Shown: positions 51,234-61,600 of the stretch, piece after piece
Layout of the letters: each line of letters starts with the position of its first letter
Position numbering within the stretch: position 1 is the stretch's first letter
Position numbers and translations under genes: made by a program
Notes under the pieces: model-generated
Databases searched by the model: none
Seen by the model: only the letters and a program-made list of their open reading frames with translations
Told to the model about the DNA's origin: nothing
DNA from: Sediminibacterium sp.
GTDB taxonomy: Bacteria > Bacteroidota > Bacteroidia > Chitinophagales > Chitinophagaceae
Assembly (NCBI GenBank): GCA_017537025.1
Contig: JAFWCB010000005.1
Span: 522,104 to 586,103 of the forward strand
Reading direction: 5' to 3'
Length of the DNA stretch: 64,000 nucleotides

Positions 51234-51779
51234 TTGGAAGCCGTACAAAAATACAGTGAATCGGAGCTGGTGTCCTTGCTCAAACAACGGAGCCAGCAAG
51301 TGTATAGCTATCTTTATGATAATTATGCCGGTGCTTTGTATAGTACTATCGTGGGAATTGTGAGTGATACGGAATTGGCCAATGATGTATTGCAAGAAGT
51401 ATTTGTTAAAATTTGGCGACAGATAGACAGCTATGACGCAAAGAAAGGGAGATTATTTACTTGGATGCTGAATATTGCCAGAAATGCTTCTATAGATACA
51501 ATTAGAAGCAAGGGATTTCAAAATAGTAGAGCCAATAGAGAGCTGACCGAAAATGTGTACGAAAGTGCCGGATCGGTAGAAACGAAAACAGATACTATTG
51601 GTTTACGTAAAATAGTGGCTCAGTTAAAAGAAGATTGGAGGGTACTGGTTGAGCTTTCTTATTTTCAAGGCTATACACAAGATGAAATAGCTGGCATACT
51701 CCAAATACCTTTAGGAACCGTTAAAACAAGGATGCGTAGCGCCTTACAACAATTAAGTAAACAGTTGAAAGAAAAATAG
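51234..51779 (+). CDS. ECF-type RNA polymerase sigma factor
   Basis: A 181-aa sigma-70 family factor: region 2 (residues 20-90: YLYDNYAGALYSTIVGIV, LANDVLQEVFVKIWRQI, GRLFTWMLNIARNASID) and region 4 (125-178: LVELSYFQGYTQDEIAGIL, IPLGTVKTRMRSALQQL). No ATG is available; the TTG at 51234 gives the best start, though an in-frame CTG slightly upstream is possible. The anti-sigma gene begins at its stop codon, so the two form a regulatory pair, probably for envelope or oxidative stress. Confidence 0.92.
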   Translation: MEAVQKYSESELVSLLKQRSQQVYSYLYDNYAGALYSTIVGIVSDTELANDVLQEVFVKIWRQIDSYDAKKGRLFTWMLNIARNASIDTIRSKGFQNSRANRELTENVYESAGSVETKTDTIGLRKIVAQLKEDWRVLVELSYFQGYTQDEIAGILQIPLGTVKTRMRSALQQLSKQLKEK

Positions 51780-52567
51780 TGGATGTACAATTATACATAC
51801 AAAGTGGAGTCATCGAGAGCTATATTATGGGTATAGCTGATGAGCAGGAGGTTTCGGAACTGATGCAGTTGGCTGCCCAGTACCCCGAAATTAAAGCAGC
51901 CATCGATGAGGCAGAAGCTTCTCTAGAGGCTTTCTCTTTAGCCAATGCTACAACTCCTCAGGCTGCCGTTAAAACAGCCATTTTCGAACAATTATCTACT
52001 GAATTTAGATCGGATATTGAAACCAAAGAAACCAAAATAATATCTTTCAATTTTCGCTGGGTAGCCGCCGCGGCAGTAATTCTATTAATGGTTAGCTCTG
52101 GCTTGAACGTGTATTTCTATTCCCGTTTTAAAGAAACTACCAGTCAATACGAAGCCTTGGTACTTGAAAAAAATACCCTTCAGGCAAACAATCAAATTAT
52201 GCAAACCAAGTCGCTCGATTTGTATAATAGCATGCAAATGATGACCGACCCTGCTATGCTTAAAGTGGCTATGCCCGGTATTGCAGGTAAGGAGAATAGT
52301 TTTGCCACCGTTTTTTGGGATACCAAATCTAGAGACGTATATATTCTCCCTAATAAATTACCTCAGCCCACAAAAGGTAAGCAATACCAACTTTGGGCCA
52401 TCGTAGATGGCAAACCGGTAGATGCCGGCGTAATCAGCGATTGTGCTGGTTTATGCAAAATGAAGAATATACCAAAAGCCTCCATGTTTGCCATTACTTT
52501 AGAAAAAGAAGGTGGCAGCCCTTCCCCAACCCTTTCAGAAATGTATGTAGCAGGTAAAGTAGGATAA
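51779..52567 (+). CDS. Anti-sigma factor, RskA-like
   Basis: A 262-aa membrane protein: cytoplasmic N-terminal zinc-less anti-sigma part (1-90: [22 protein letters not shown]), one transmembrane helix (about 98-117, [20 protein letters not shown]), a short coiled coil, and a periplasmic RskA C-terminal domain (165-262, [36 protein letters not shown]). The GTG start overlaps the last base of the sigma stop. It would hold the sigma factor at the membrane until a signal releases it. Confidence 0.92.
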   Translation: MDVQLYIQSGVIESYIMGIADEQEVSELMQLAAQYPEIKAAIDEAEASLEAFSLANATTPQAAVKTAIFEQLSTEFRSDIETKETKIISFNFRWVAAAAVILLMVSSGLNVYFYSRFKETTSQYEALVLEKNTLQANNQIMQTKSLDLYNSMQMMTDPAMLKVAMPGIAGKENSFATVFWDTKSRDVYILPNKLPQPTKGKQYQLWAIVDGKPVDAGVISDCAGLCKMKNIPKASMFAITLEKEGGSPSPTLSEMYVAGKVG

Positions 52568-52596
52568 ACTATCTTTATCATAACTTCTTTTTCTAC

Positions 52597-54375
52597 ATGC
52601 GCGATAATAAGCTTAAGAAAATATTGGGTCTGAAGAAACCTGTTATCTCACTGGAAAATAAGATTTTCAACCTCGTTACTTTTCTGGTGTTCATTGCCAT
52701 GACCATCAGTTTTATAAGTAATCTAATACTGGGTAGAAACATCCTCTTAAATTCTCTTATTTTTTCCCTTGTTATCATCTCGTTCTATTTTTTCTATTTA
52801 TCCCGTTATCGGGATAAATTCAAGCCTATTGGCCCCATTTATATCTTTCTTTGTCTTTTATTTTTCGTGCCTATATGGTTCTCAAATGGGGGTATCGAAG
52901 GACCTACAACAAGTGGTTTTATTTTTATAATGGTATCGGCAATGCTGATTCTACCTAAAAACTACCATTCACCATTAATTGCATTGACCATCCTTCTGAT
53001 CCTTGGCCTATGCTATATTGAATATAAACACCCGGAATGGATTATTCCTTATCCTGATAGTATCACGCGTAAAACAGATTTATTAGTTACTATTTTACTC
53101 CATACCGGTATTATTGGGGTTGCCGTTAGCTTACATAAGCGCACCTATAATATTGAACGGGATAATTTAATTAAAAAGTCAGTCGACTTAGAGGAGTCAA
53201 GAGAATATTTATCTGAGACCAAGAAACAAGCTGAAGAAGCCACTAAAGCAAAATCAAGGTTTCTGGCCAATATGAGTCACGAAATCAGAACCCCACTCAA
53301 TGGAATCATTGGCACCATCGATCTACTCCAGCATACTACATTAAATGAAGAACAAGACGAATTAATGCACTCACTAAGATCCAGCAGTACACATTTGTTA
53401 GAAATAGTAAATGATGTGTTAGATATTTCTAAAATAGAGGCCGATAAATTAGAATTATTAGAAGGTCCTTGCAATCTACAGGCAATCATTAAAAATGTAA
53501 TTGCTATAAGTTCGCCACGCATTGCGGCACTACAAAAAGAGATTCAGATATCAACCGCTATCGACTCACAAGTAGAGGCAGAAATTATTGCAGATGAATC
53601 AAGAATCAAGCAGGTATTAATAAACTTAATTGGAAATGCTATTAAGTTTACCGAGAAAGGAAAAATTACCGTTTCTGTTAACAGTAATATTATCGACGAA
53701 AGTTTACAAGAGCTGTTTTTTTCTATCACCGATACCGGTATCGGTATTAGTGAAGAACATATTCGAATGCTATTTGTACCTTTTACACAAATAGATAGCT
53801 CAGCCACAAGGAAGCACAGTGGTACCGGTTTAGGCCTCTCTATTTGTAGGAAAATAATTGAAGAAATGGGCGGAAGGATTTGGGTAGAAAGTACCCCCGG
53901 TAAAGGATCTTCTTTCCGATTCATTATTCCCGTTCAAATTAACTTAGTTAAGAAGGTACATGCCAAAACAGCAAATACAGTATATGTAACAGAAACAGCA
54001 ACACAACATAAACCATTAAAAATGCTTGTTGCAGAAGATAATGGCATGAACCAGTTATTAGCTACTAAAATGTTTCGAAAAATTGGTTATGGAATAGAGA
54101 TTGCTAATAATGGCAAGGAAGCTGTAGAAATGGCTTCCAAGAACAATTATGATTTAATATTTATGGATATCCATATGCCAGAAATGGATGGGCTAGAAGC
54201 CTCTGCCACGATATTAAAATCTACTATATCGAAACCGCCAATTATTATTGCTATGACTGCCAACGCGGTAAAAGAAGCCGAAGCAGAATGTTTAGAAGCC
54301 GGAATGAAAGATATGGTTACAAAACCTTTTACAATTGAGCAGTTGAGAAAAGTTTTAGAGAAATGGACATCATAA
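52597..54375 (+). CDS. Hybrid sensor histidine kinase/response regulator
   Basis: A 592-aa protein: five or six membrane helices (residues 22-190), a short coiled coil, HisKA with His228 in [14 protein letters not shown], HATPase_c with [16 protein letters not shown] and GTGLGLSIC, and a C-terminal receiver domain (475-590) with phospho-acceptor Asp524 ([11 protein letters not shown]) and Lys in MVTKPF. There is no separate sensor domain, so the membrane part itself probably senses. It overlaps the vanZ-like gene by 13 nt. A TATCTTTA box lies about 20 nt before the ATG. Confidence 0.94.
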   Translation: MRDNKLKKILGLKKPVISLENKIFNLVTFLVFIAMTISFISNLILGRNILLNSLIFSLVIISFYFFYLSRYRDKFKPIGPIYIFLCLLFFVPIWFSNGGIEGPTTSGFIFIMVSAMLILPKNYHSPLIALTILLILGLCYIEYKHPEWIIPYPDSITRKTDLLVTILLHTGIIGVAVSLHKRTYNIERDNLIKKSVDLEESREYLSETKKQAEEATKAKSRFLANMSHEIRTPLNGIIGTIDLLQHTTLNEEQDELMHSLRSSSTHLLEIVNDVLDISKIEADKLELLEGPCNLQAIIKNVIAISSPRIAALQKEIQISTAIDSQVEAEIIADESRIKQVLINLIGNAIKFTEKGKITVSVNSNIIDESLQELFFSITDTGIGISEEHIRMLFVPFTQIDSSATRKHSGTGLGLSICRKIIEEMGGRIWVESTPGKGSSFRFIIPVQINLVKKVHAKTANTVYVTETATQHKPLKMLVAEDNGMNQLLATKMFRKIGYGIEIANNGKEAVEMASKNNYDLIFMDIHMPEMDGLEASATILKSTISKPPIIIAMTANAVKEAEAECLEAGMKDMVTKPFTIEQLRKVLEKWTS

Positions 54376-54791
54376 AATCTTTTTTCAACAAACCAGTAGG
54401 CGCATTTTTTAGCTTCATCCTTTTCTTTAGTATTACAGTATATTTATTTACATTACCGAAAACAAGCTTACAACGTTTTGATTGGATAACGATTCCCCAC
54501 TTTGATAAACTGGTTCATATCTCGATTTTTTTCTTGCTTTTTTATCTTTTTACGCATTTTTTAAGCACGATCATTCAATCGAAATTTTTTACGCTTATTA
54601 TTAGTTTGATTTTTTTAAGTGCGTATGGAATAGCTATTGAATTTGTTCAAGAAAAATTTATTGTAGGGCGATCTTTTGAGTTAAAAGATATTATGGCCGA
54701 TTTGGGAGGTTGTTTCTTAGGTTTACTGCTAAGCCTTATCAGGGATAAAAAAATTGGCCCCGATGGAAATCGAGGCCGCAACCAAAACTAA
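54363..54791 (+). CDS. VanZ-like family membrane protein
   Basis: A 142-aa protein with four hydrophobic helices and VanZ-type residues: [44 protein letters not shown] in parts, and [12 protein letters not shown]. VanZ relatives are small membrane proteins linked to teicoplanin resistance or phosphate/lipid metabolism; the actual role here is unknown. It starts inside the preceding kinase gene (13-nt overlap), so the two are translated together. Its C-terminal codons form a hairpin (54756-54777). Confidence 0.85.
   Translation: MDIIKSFFNKPVGAFFSFILFFSITVYLFTLPKTSLQRFDWITIPHFDKLVHISIFFLLFYLFTHFLSTIIQSKFFTLIISLIFLSAYGIAIEFVQEKFIVGRSFELKDIMADLGGCFLGLLLSLIRDKKIGPDGNRGRNQN
54756..54777 (-). terminator. 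Terminator-like hairpin at the vanZ 3' end
   Basis: GGCCCCGAT pairs with ATCGAGGCC with one mismatch and a 4-nt loop. The U-tract (AATTTTTTT) lies on the minus-strand side, so as a terminator it would stop leftward transcription; no leftward gene is present. The downstream 54792-55028 spacer is AT-rich with a 6-bp inverted repeat (ATTGAC...GTCAAT) and nothing else I can support. Confidence 0.4.
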
Positions 54792-55028
54792 CTGCTTATG
54801 AGAAAAAGTTTAATTTCTATTTATATCTTCAATATTTCAAAATACGTGCCAAAACGATTTTTGGTTTGTTAAGGCTTTCCAAATTAGATACCTTTTCATA
54901 TCCTAACGTTGCCTATGCAAAAATCTATATAATTGACCCAATATTTTGTCAATGGTTTAATAAGAAATTGTTAAAGGATTACCCAAAATGAGACGATTTT
55001 CCCGCCCAGAAACTATTAATTTTACCAT

Positions 55029-56060
55029 GTGACCTATTTCAACCTAAATGATACCTTCAATTTATTGTCTAAACTGAGCTTCCGACGCTTTTGGAACGGA
55101 ACGAAAGTATATATGAGCTATTGGTTATCCAGAATTACGGGCAAACCCATTCAATGGGGCTACCCGATTTCCATTTCCTTTGAGCCAACCACTTCCTGTA
55201 ATCTTCGTTGCCCTGAATGCCCAAGCGGTTTAAGGGCATTTACCCGCCCAACAGGTATGCTTCAGAAAAACTTCTTTGAGCAAACTATCGATGATATTCA
55301 TAAAGAAATACTGTATTTAATATTCTACTTCCAAGGTGAGCCCTATCTCAATCCCGATTTTTTGGATATGGTGGCTTATGCGCATAAAAAAGGTATTTAC
55401 ACCGCCACCTCTACCAACGCACATTACCTTACAGAAGAAAAAGCCAAAAAAACGGTAGAAAGTGGGTTGGATAGGCTTATCATATCTATAGACGGTACTA
55501 CGCAAGATGTATACGAACAATACCGAGTAGGCGGAAAACTTGATAAAGTACTGCAAGGAGCAAGAAATATCGTTAAATGGAAAAAAGAGCTAAATAGCTC
55601 AAAACCTTTTGTTTTTTTTCAGTTTTTGGTTGTAAAACCCAATGAACACCAAATTGAACTTATAAAAAAACTAGGTAAAGAAATTGGCGTGGATCAGGTT
55701 CGCTTTAAAACAGCGCAGGTATACGACTACGAAAATGATCCTAATCAACTAATACCTAGCATCTCCAAATATAGTAGGTATAAAAAAGATAGTACCGGAA
55801 AAACAATAGTTAAAAACGGGCTTAGTAATCATTGTTGGAAGCTGTGGCATGCCAATGTGATAACCTGGGATGGATTAGTGGTACCCTGCTGCTTCGATAA
55901 GGATGCCATGCATCAATTAGGTAATTTAAAAACACTATCATTTAAAGAAATATGGCATAATGATAACTATCAACAATTCCGAAAAGAACTGATGACCAGT
56001 CGAAAAAATATCGACATTTGCGCTAATTGTAGCGAAGGGCTTTCTGTTTGGGAAGATTAA
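55029..56060 (+). CDS. Radical SAM/SPASM domain protein
   Basis: A 343-aa enzyme. The radical SAM cluster motif CNLRCPEC (CxxxCxxC) lies near residue 54, with GEPYLNPD as the SAM-binding GGEP variant. The C-terminal SPASM-like region has cysteines in NHCWKLWHANVITWDG, VVPCCFDKDA and ICANCSEG for an auxiliary cluster. Such proteins modify peptides or cofactors; no precursor peptide gene is apparent nearby. The start is GTG; an ATG two bases upstream is directly followed by a stop and can be excluded. The neighbouring MarR gene follows after 31 nt. Confidence 0.9.
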   Translation: MTYFNLNDTFNLLSKLSFRRFWNGTKVYMSYWLSRITGKPIQWGYPISISFEPTTSCNLRCPECPSGLRAFTRPTGMLQKNFFEQTIDDIHKEILYLIFYFQGEPYLNPDFLDMVAYAHKKGIYTATSTNAHYLTEEKAKKTVESGLDRLIISIDGTTQDVYEQYRVGGKLDKVLQGARNIVKWKKELNSSKPFVFFQFLVVKPNEHQIELIKKLGKEIGVDQVRFKTAQVYDYENDPNQLIPSISKYSRYKKDSTGKTIVKNGLSNHCWKLWHANVITWDGLVVPCCFDKDAMHQLGNLKTLSFKEIWHNDNYQQFRKELMTSRKNIDICANCSEGLSVWED

Positions 56061-56091
56061 CGCCATTATTTAATAACCTAGTAACTTAATA

Positions 56092-56550
56092 GTGGGTATA
56101 GAAAAAGACATTCAGCAACAACAGTTCAGAAATGAATACCAAAAAGCTACGGTAAACATTATTTTCTCTGCCAACTGGCTTACTGAACAGTTAAAAAAAT
56201 TTTTACAACAAGAAGATATAACCCCCCAACAATACAATATTCTGCGAATTTTAAAAGGAAGTAAAAAACCCCTTAGCACCTGCTTAATTAGAGAAAGATT
56301 ATTGGATAAAATGAGTGATACCAGTAGGCTGGTAGAACGACTTCAGAAAAAAGGTTTGGTAGAAAAAAAATTATGCTTAGAAGATAAACGACTCGTTGAT
56401 GTGCTGATAACAAAAAAGGGGCTAACAATGCTTGATCGCTTAGATGTACATAATCATCAATTAGACAATATCCTGAACAATTTATCGAATGAGGAAGCCG
56501 TTTTACTAAACCAGCTACTCGATAAAATAAGAGAGCCCAATCAAGAATAG
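56092..56550 (+). CDS. MarR-family transcriptional regulator
   Basis: A 152-aa winged-helix regulator. The fold is visible in ITPQQYNILRILKGSKKPLS, the recognition region MSDTSRLVERLQKKGLVEKK and the wing DKRLVDVLITKKG. It starts at GTG. The targets are unknown; it may control the radical SAM gene upstream or itself. A GHL10 hydrolase gene with its own -7 box begins 13 nt after its stop. Confidence 0.9.
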   Translation: MGIEKDIQQQQFRNEYQKATVNIIFSANWLTEQLKKFLQQEDITPQQYNILRILKGSKKPLSTCLIRERLLDKMSDTSRLVERLQKKGLVEKKLCLEDKRLVDVLITKKGLTMLDRLDVHNHQLDNILNNLSNEEAVLLNQLLDKIREPNQE

Positions 56551-56551
56551 T

Positions 56552-56559
56552 TATCTTTA
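56552..56559 (+). promoter_or_regulatory. -7 box of the GHL10 gene
   Basis: TATCTTTA, one base from TAnnTTTG, 4 nt before the ATG at 56564. The same box and nearly the same spacing precede tetR and the helicase gene. Confidence 0.5.
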
Positions 56560-56563
56560 CTGT

Positions 56564-58039
56564 ATGAATAAGCATTTTTTTTTGCTAATTGTTGTAGCAA
56601 TCGGTTTGTATACGCAGTTATTATCCCAAACAAATAAAAACTACGAGTTCAGGGGTGTATGGGTTGCCAGTGTAGAAAATATTGATTGGCCTAGCAAGAA
56701 GAACATATCTGTTCCCGACCAGAAGGCAGAATTTATACGGTTACTCGATATGCATCAACAAAATGGTATGAATGCTGTTGTGGTACAGGTTCGACCGGCA
56801 GGTGACGCACTTTATCCCTCTCAGTATGAGCCCTGGAGTGAATACTTAACAGGCAAGCAAGGACTTCCCCCCAACCCTTATTATGATCCTCTTGAATTTA
56901 TGATAGCAGAAACACATAAAAGAGGAATGGAATTTCATGCATGGCTTAACCCATACCGTGCCGTTTTTAATATTGTAAAATCATCCATAGCTCCTACCCA
57001 TCTTACTAAAATTCATCCCGAATGGTTTGTGGTTTATGGTACCACAAAATATTTTAATCCGGGTTTACCTGAAGTTAGAGAGCATACCGTTCGTATTGTT
57101 AAAGATCTAGTTGCCCGCTATGATGTAGACGCCATTCATATGGACGATTATTTTTACCCATACAGAATCACGGGCAAAGAATTTCCCGATCAAAAAACAT
57201 TTGAACAATTTGGCAACGGACTCACAAAAGATAATTGGAGAAGAAGTAATTGCGATAGCATTATTCTGCAATTACAACGTGCTATACGTACAACAAATCC
57301 GCGTGTAAAATTCGGCATATCCCCTTTTGGTGTTTGGAGAAATAAAAGTCAAGACCCAATGGGGAGTGATACCAAAGCCGGACAAACAAACTATGACGAT
57401 CTCTATGCTGATATTTTATTATGGTTAGAAAAGGGCTGGATTGATTACGTTACACCCCAATTATACTGGGAACGAGGCCACAAACTTGCTGATTATGATG
57501 TACTTCTAAAATGGTGGAATGAACATGGTTATGGAAAGCATATTTATATCGGTATGGGTATCTATAGAGCGGGAACCAATGAGGCTTGGAAAAATAAAAA
57601 TGAGATACCCAATCAAATAAAAGAGTTACGTGCTTATAATACAACACAAGGAAGTGTTTATTTTAACAGTAAGGTTTTTGAAAAAAATCCAAATGGCTGG
57701 AACGATAGTTTACGCAACAACTATTATTACTATCCGGCACTGGTACCTCCTATGCCTTGGTTGAATAATGATAGTCCTGAGCAACCAACCATCGAAAAAT
57801 CCGGAAATAATATTGCGCTCACGTACACGGGTAAATTACAAATAAAAGGTTTTGGGATATTTGTTTTACCACCCGATAAAGAGGTGAAGTTTATAAACGG
57901 ACAATTAGTGCAAGTCATTATCACAAATAAGGCGGCAACCATTGATCTAACAAATATACCGGATAGTAAAGACAAGCGTATTTGTGTAGCTACCGTAGAT
58001 ATCAATAATAATGTAAGCCCTTTATTGGAGTTGAAGTAG
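56564..58039 (+). CDS. Family 10 glycosyl hydrolase-like protein (GHL10/DUF187), secreted
   Basis: A 491-aa exported protein. The signal peptide (1-21) is followed by a TIM-barrel GHL10 domain (about 27-340): FRGVWVASVENIDWPSKK, GMNAVVVQVRPAGDALY, MEFHAWLNPYRA, VDAIHMDDYFYPY, VKFGISPFGVW, YVTPQLYWE. A C-terminal beta-sandwich (395-490) completes it. Relatives (YngK type) act on cell-wall or surface glycans; the exact substrate is not known. Convergent with the SRPBCC gene 4 nt away. Confidence 0.9.
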   Translation: MNKHFFLLIVVAIGLYTQLLSQTNKNYEFRGVWVASVENIDWPSKKNISVPDQKAEFIRLLDMHQQNGMNAVVVQVRPAGDALYPSQYEPWSEYLTGKQGLPPNPYYDPLEFMIAETHKRGMEFHAWLNPYRAVFNIVKSSIAPTHLTKIHPEWFVVYGTTKYFNPGLPEVREHTVRIVKDLVARYDVDAIHMDDYFYPYRITGKEFPDQKTFEQFGNGLTKDNWRRSNCDSIILQLQRAIRTTNPRVKFGISPFGVWRNKSQDPMGSDTKAGQTNYDDLYADILLWLEKGWIDYVTPQLYWERGHKLADYDVLLKWWNEHGYGKHIYIGMGIYRAGTNEAWKNKNEIPNQIKELRAYNTTQGSVYFNSKVFEKNPNGWNDSLRNNYYYYPALVPPMPWLNNDSPEQPTIEKSGNNIALTYTGKLQIKGFGIFVLPPDKEVKFINGQLVQVIITNKAATIDLTNIPDSKDKRICVATVDINNNVSPLLELK

Positions 58040-58043
58040 CTAT

Positions 58044-58541
58044 TTAAGCGAAAGATATAGTTTTTGAAGCTCCGGTAAAAATACCAAATTTGGCTTCTAC
58101 AGCTGTATAGCGATATTCAAAAATAGTTCTCAATTGATTTTGAACAAATAAAGAATTGGCGATATCTCCCAATATCCACAGCGGTAATTTATAGTGTACA
58201 ATATCCGTCATTTCCACCCCACCATCTATGGCTTTGAAGTGGTGTTGATGATGCCATAGCGCATATGGGCCAAAGCGTTGCTCATCTACAAAAAATTGAT
58301 TGGGTACCACATGCGTGATCTCTGTCATCCAATATAGAGGAATGCCCAAAATTGGCTTAACACGGTATTCAATTATTTGTCCGGCATACATTTCCTTTCC
58401 ATGATGCTTACTAATGATATCAAAACCCAAATTATTGGGCGTGATTTCTTTTAAATTATCAGGTTTACTAAAAAAATCCCATGCTAATTCCAATGAAACC
58501 GGTATAGCTTGAACTGTTTTAAGACTATAAATGCTAGACAT
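58044..58541 (-). CDS. SRPBCC (START/polyketide cyclase-like) family protein
   Basis: A 165-aa helix-grip-fold protein of the kind often labelled cell division inhibitor or ligand-binding SRPBCC protein. It shows SLELAWDFFSKPDNLKEITP, YWMTEITHVVPNQFFVDEQ, and GPYALWHHQHHF typical of the YfiH-neighbour/TIGR01777-linked group. The ligand is probably hydrophobic but unknown. Divergent from the helicase gene with a 59-nt spacer. Confidence 0.85.
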   Translation of the reverse strand: MSSIYSLKTVQAIPVSLELAWDFFSKPDNLKEITPNNLGFDIISKHHGKEMYAGQIIEYRVKPILGIPLYWMTEITHVVPNQFFVDEQRFGPYALWHHQHHFKAIDGGVEMTDIVHYKLPLWILGDIANSLFVQNQLRTIFEYRYTAVEAKFGIFTGASKTISFA

Positions 58542-58588
58542 ATAATGTTATTACCAATATAACAGCGTTAGTATAATATGGTTCATAT

Positions 58589-58596
58589 TATCTTTA
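58589..58596 (+). promoter_or_regulatory. -7 box of the helicase-nuclease gene
   Basis: TATCTTTA, one base from TAnnTTTG, 4 nt before the ATG at 58601. Confidence 0.5.
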
Positions 58597-58600
58597 AGGA

Positions 58601-61600
58601 ATGAAAAACAGATTGGTACAAAAAGAACAATTTGAGCAGATCTATGCATTATTAAATACGGAGCAAAAAAAAGCTGTCGACCATATTGAGGGTCCTGTAA
58701 TGGTTATTGCGGGCCCGGGTACCGGAAAAACACAAATATTAGGTGCCAGAATCGCGAAAATATTAGAAGCAACAGATTTTCAGCCGCACAATATTCTTTG
58801 TCTTACTTATACCGATGCCGGCGTTATAGCTATGCGAAAAAGGCTCATACACTTTATTGGCGCTGATGCTTACAGAGTAAATATTTATACTTTTCATGCT
58901 TTTTGTAATGATGTAATTCAGGAAAACTTATCCCTTTTTGAAAAAACAGCGCTCGATCCGATTTCTGAGTTACAACGCATTGAGCTCTTTACACAACTGA
59001 TCGATTCTTTTCCCAAAAATCATCCGCTCAAAAGATATAGAGGAGATGTATATTATGAGATTGGCAACTTACAACACTTATTTGCCAATATGAAAAGAGA
59101 AGGCTGGACCCCGGATATAATCAACACAGCTATCGATAAATACCTGGCCGAAATTCCCACACGAGATGAATTTATTTATAAGAAATCGGGTAAAGGATAT
59201 CAAAAAGGAGATCTGAAAGAGAATAAGATAGCTGAAGAAAAAGAAAAAATGGAAAAGCTGCGGGCAGCAGTTAATGAGTTCAATCGCTTCCAGGAATTAA
59301 TGCGTAAAAGAAATCTCTACGATTTCGATGATATGATTAATTGGGTCATTAAAGTGTTTCAGGAACAACCATTATTGCTCAGCAGATATCAAGAGCAATT
59401 TCAGTATATTTTAGTAGATGAATACCAAGATACCAGCGGTACACAAAATAAGATAGTGGAACTACTGATAAGTTATTGGGATGAGCCAAATATTTTTGTT
59501 GTAGGCGACGATGATCAAAGTATTTATCGTTTTCAAGGCGCCAACGTATCTAATATGGTAGATTTTGCCAATAGATACAAGCAAACCATACAAACAGTTG
59601 TGCTTACCAAAAACTATAGATCTGTACAGCCTATCTTGGATATTGCTAAAACACTTATCGATAATAATAAAGAGCGTTTGGTAAACGCCATCGATAATTT
59701 ATCAAAAGAACTAACTGCGGCTAATAGTAATTATACAAATCTCATTATTGAGCCTTCGTTTCTGGAATATGAAAACCCTCAGCAAGAGATGATAGGTATT
59801 TGTGAAGCAGTTGGTGAGTTACTCGAAAAAAATATTTCTCCGGGGAGAATAGCGGTCATATATCGAGAGAATAAATACGGAGAAGAGCTAGCACAATATT
59901 TCAAGCTCAAACAAATACCCGTTTATAGCAAAAGAAATCTCAATCTTTTACATATCCCCTTCGCCAAGCAATTGATTGTAATGCTGGAATATCTAGCCGC
60001 AGAGCATGATACTCCTTTTGGGGGAGATGAAATGCTGTTTACCCTACTCCATTTTAGTTGGTTTGGTATCCCACCTATTGAAATAGCTAAACTCAGCGCG
60101 GAGCGGGCAGACAGGCAATTCCAATTCAACAAGTGTAGTTTGAGAGAGTTAATTAATGAAAAAATAAATGCGCCGGCAAAAGATTTATTTACAACAGAAA
60201 TAAAGGGATTAAGATCTGCTACAGAATCTCTTGAAGCCTTAATTGCTTTGGTTCCTAATGCTACCCTACAACAACTGTTTGAAGCCATTATTCGTACAAC
60301 GGGAGTTTTAAAATATATCATGCAGCATCCTGATAAACATTGGTTGTTACAGATATTAGACTGTTTATTTGATTTTATTAAGGTAGAAACACAACGTAAC
60401 CCTTCTTTAGATTTGGAAAAACTCGTAGCAATTATTGACCTGATGAAGCAAGAAAATATTGCCATTCCGATTGTACAAACAAGTGGTAACGATAAAGCTA
60501 TCAACCTGCTTACAGCACATGGCTCTAAAGGTTTGGAGTTCGAATATGTTTTTATTGCCGGATCTAATAGTTCTAATTGGGAAAAGAAACGAAAACCCGT
60601 TAGTGGTTATAGTATTCCAGATACCTTATTTACAACTATTCATACCACAACAGAAGAGGAAGAACTCAGGCGATTATTTTATGTTGCCATAACTCGGGCA
60701 GAAAAATATTTATTTATCTCTTGGTATCAATCTGATAAAGCAGGTAAACTAAAAGAGCCTAGCCAATTCATTGCAGAAATTAGAGAGCAACACCCATTAC
60801 CTATTAAAAAAATTGAACTCCCTACAGAAACTATTAGTTCCTATAGCGCCTTACACTTTGAAGAAGAACTAGCCCCTGAAATTGAAAAGATAGAAGCAGC
60901 TTTTATTGATAAGCTACTTGATAAATTTGTAATGAACGTAACTGCGTTAAATAACTATTTGAAATGCCCATTACAGTTTTATTTTAATAATCTTGTACGT
61001 GTTCCTTCCGGAAAATCCGAAGCAACTGAATTCGGTTCTGCAGTACACCATGCGCTGGATAAGTTTTTTAAGCAAATGCGTGCCATTAATGAATTTCCAG
61101 AAAAAACTTTTTTATTGGAGGGGTTTAGTTGGTATATGTATAGGCATAGAGAAAATTTCACACAAGAACAATTCACAAGGAGGATAGAATATGGGCAGGA
61201 GATTTTGAGTAATTACTATGATAAATATATATCTAGTTGGAATAAAATTGTAAGCAATGAGTTAACTATCCGTAATATAACGTTAGAAGGTATCCCCCTA
61301 AAAGGTAAATTAGATAAGTTAGAATTCGTTGGGAAGGAGGTTAATATAGTTGATTATAAAACCGGAGACCCCGATAAAGCAAAAGAAAAATTAAGAGAGC
61401 CTAATGATAAATTACCTCATGGGGGAGATTACTGGCGGCAAGCTGTTTTTTATAAGATATTGATAGACAAATATGAGCAGAAAGATTGGAAAGCTATTAG
61501 TGCCGAATTCGACTTTATTGAGCCTGATAAAAATAAAACATATCGAAAAGAAAAAATGCTGATTACAGAAGCTTCCATTCAAACGGTAACAGAACAAATA

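Noticed and set aside
59923-60504. 193-aa open frame on the minus strand inside the helicase gene
   Set aside because: It is antisense to helicase motifs and its Cys/Ser/Leu-rich composition is that of a shadow frame.
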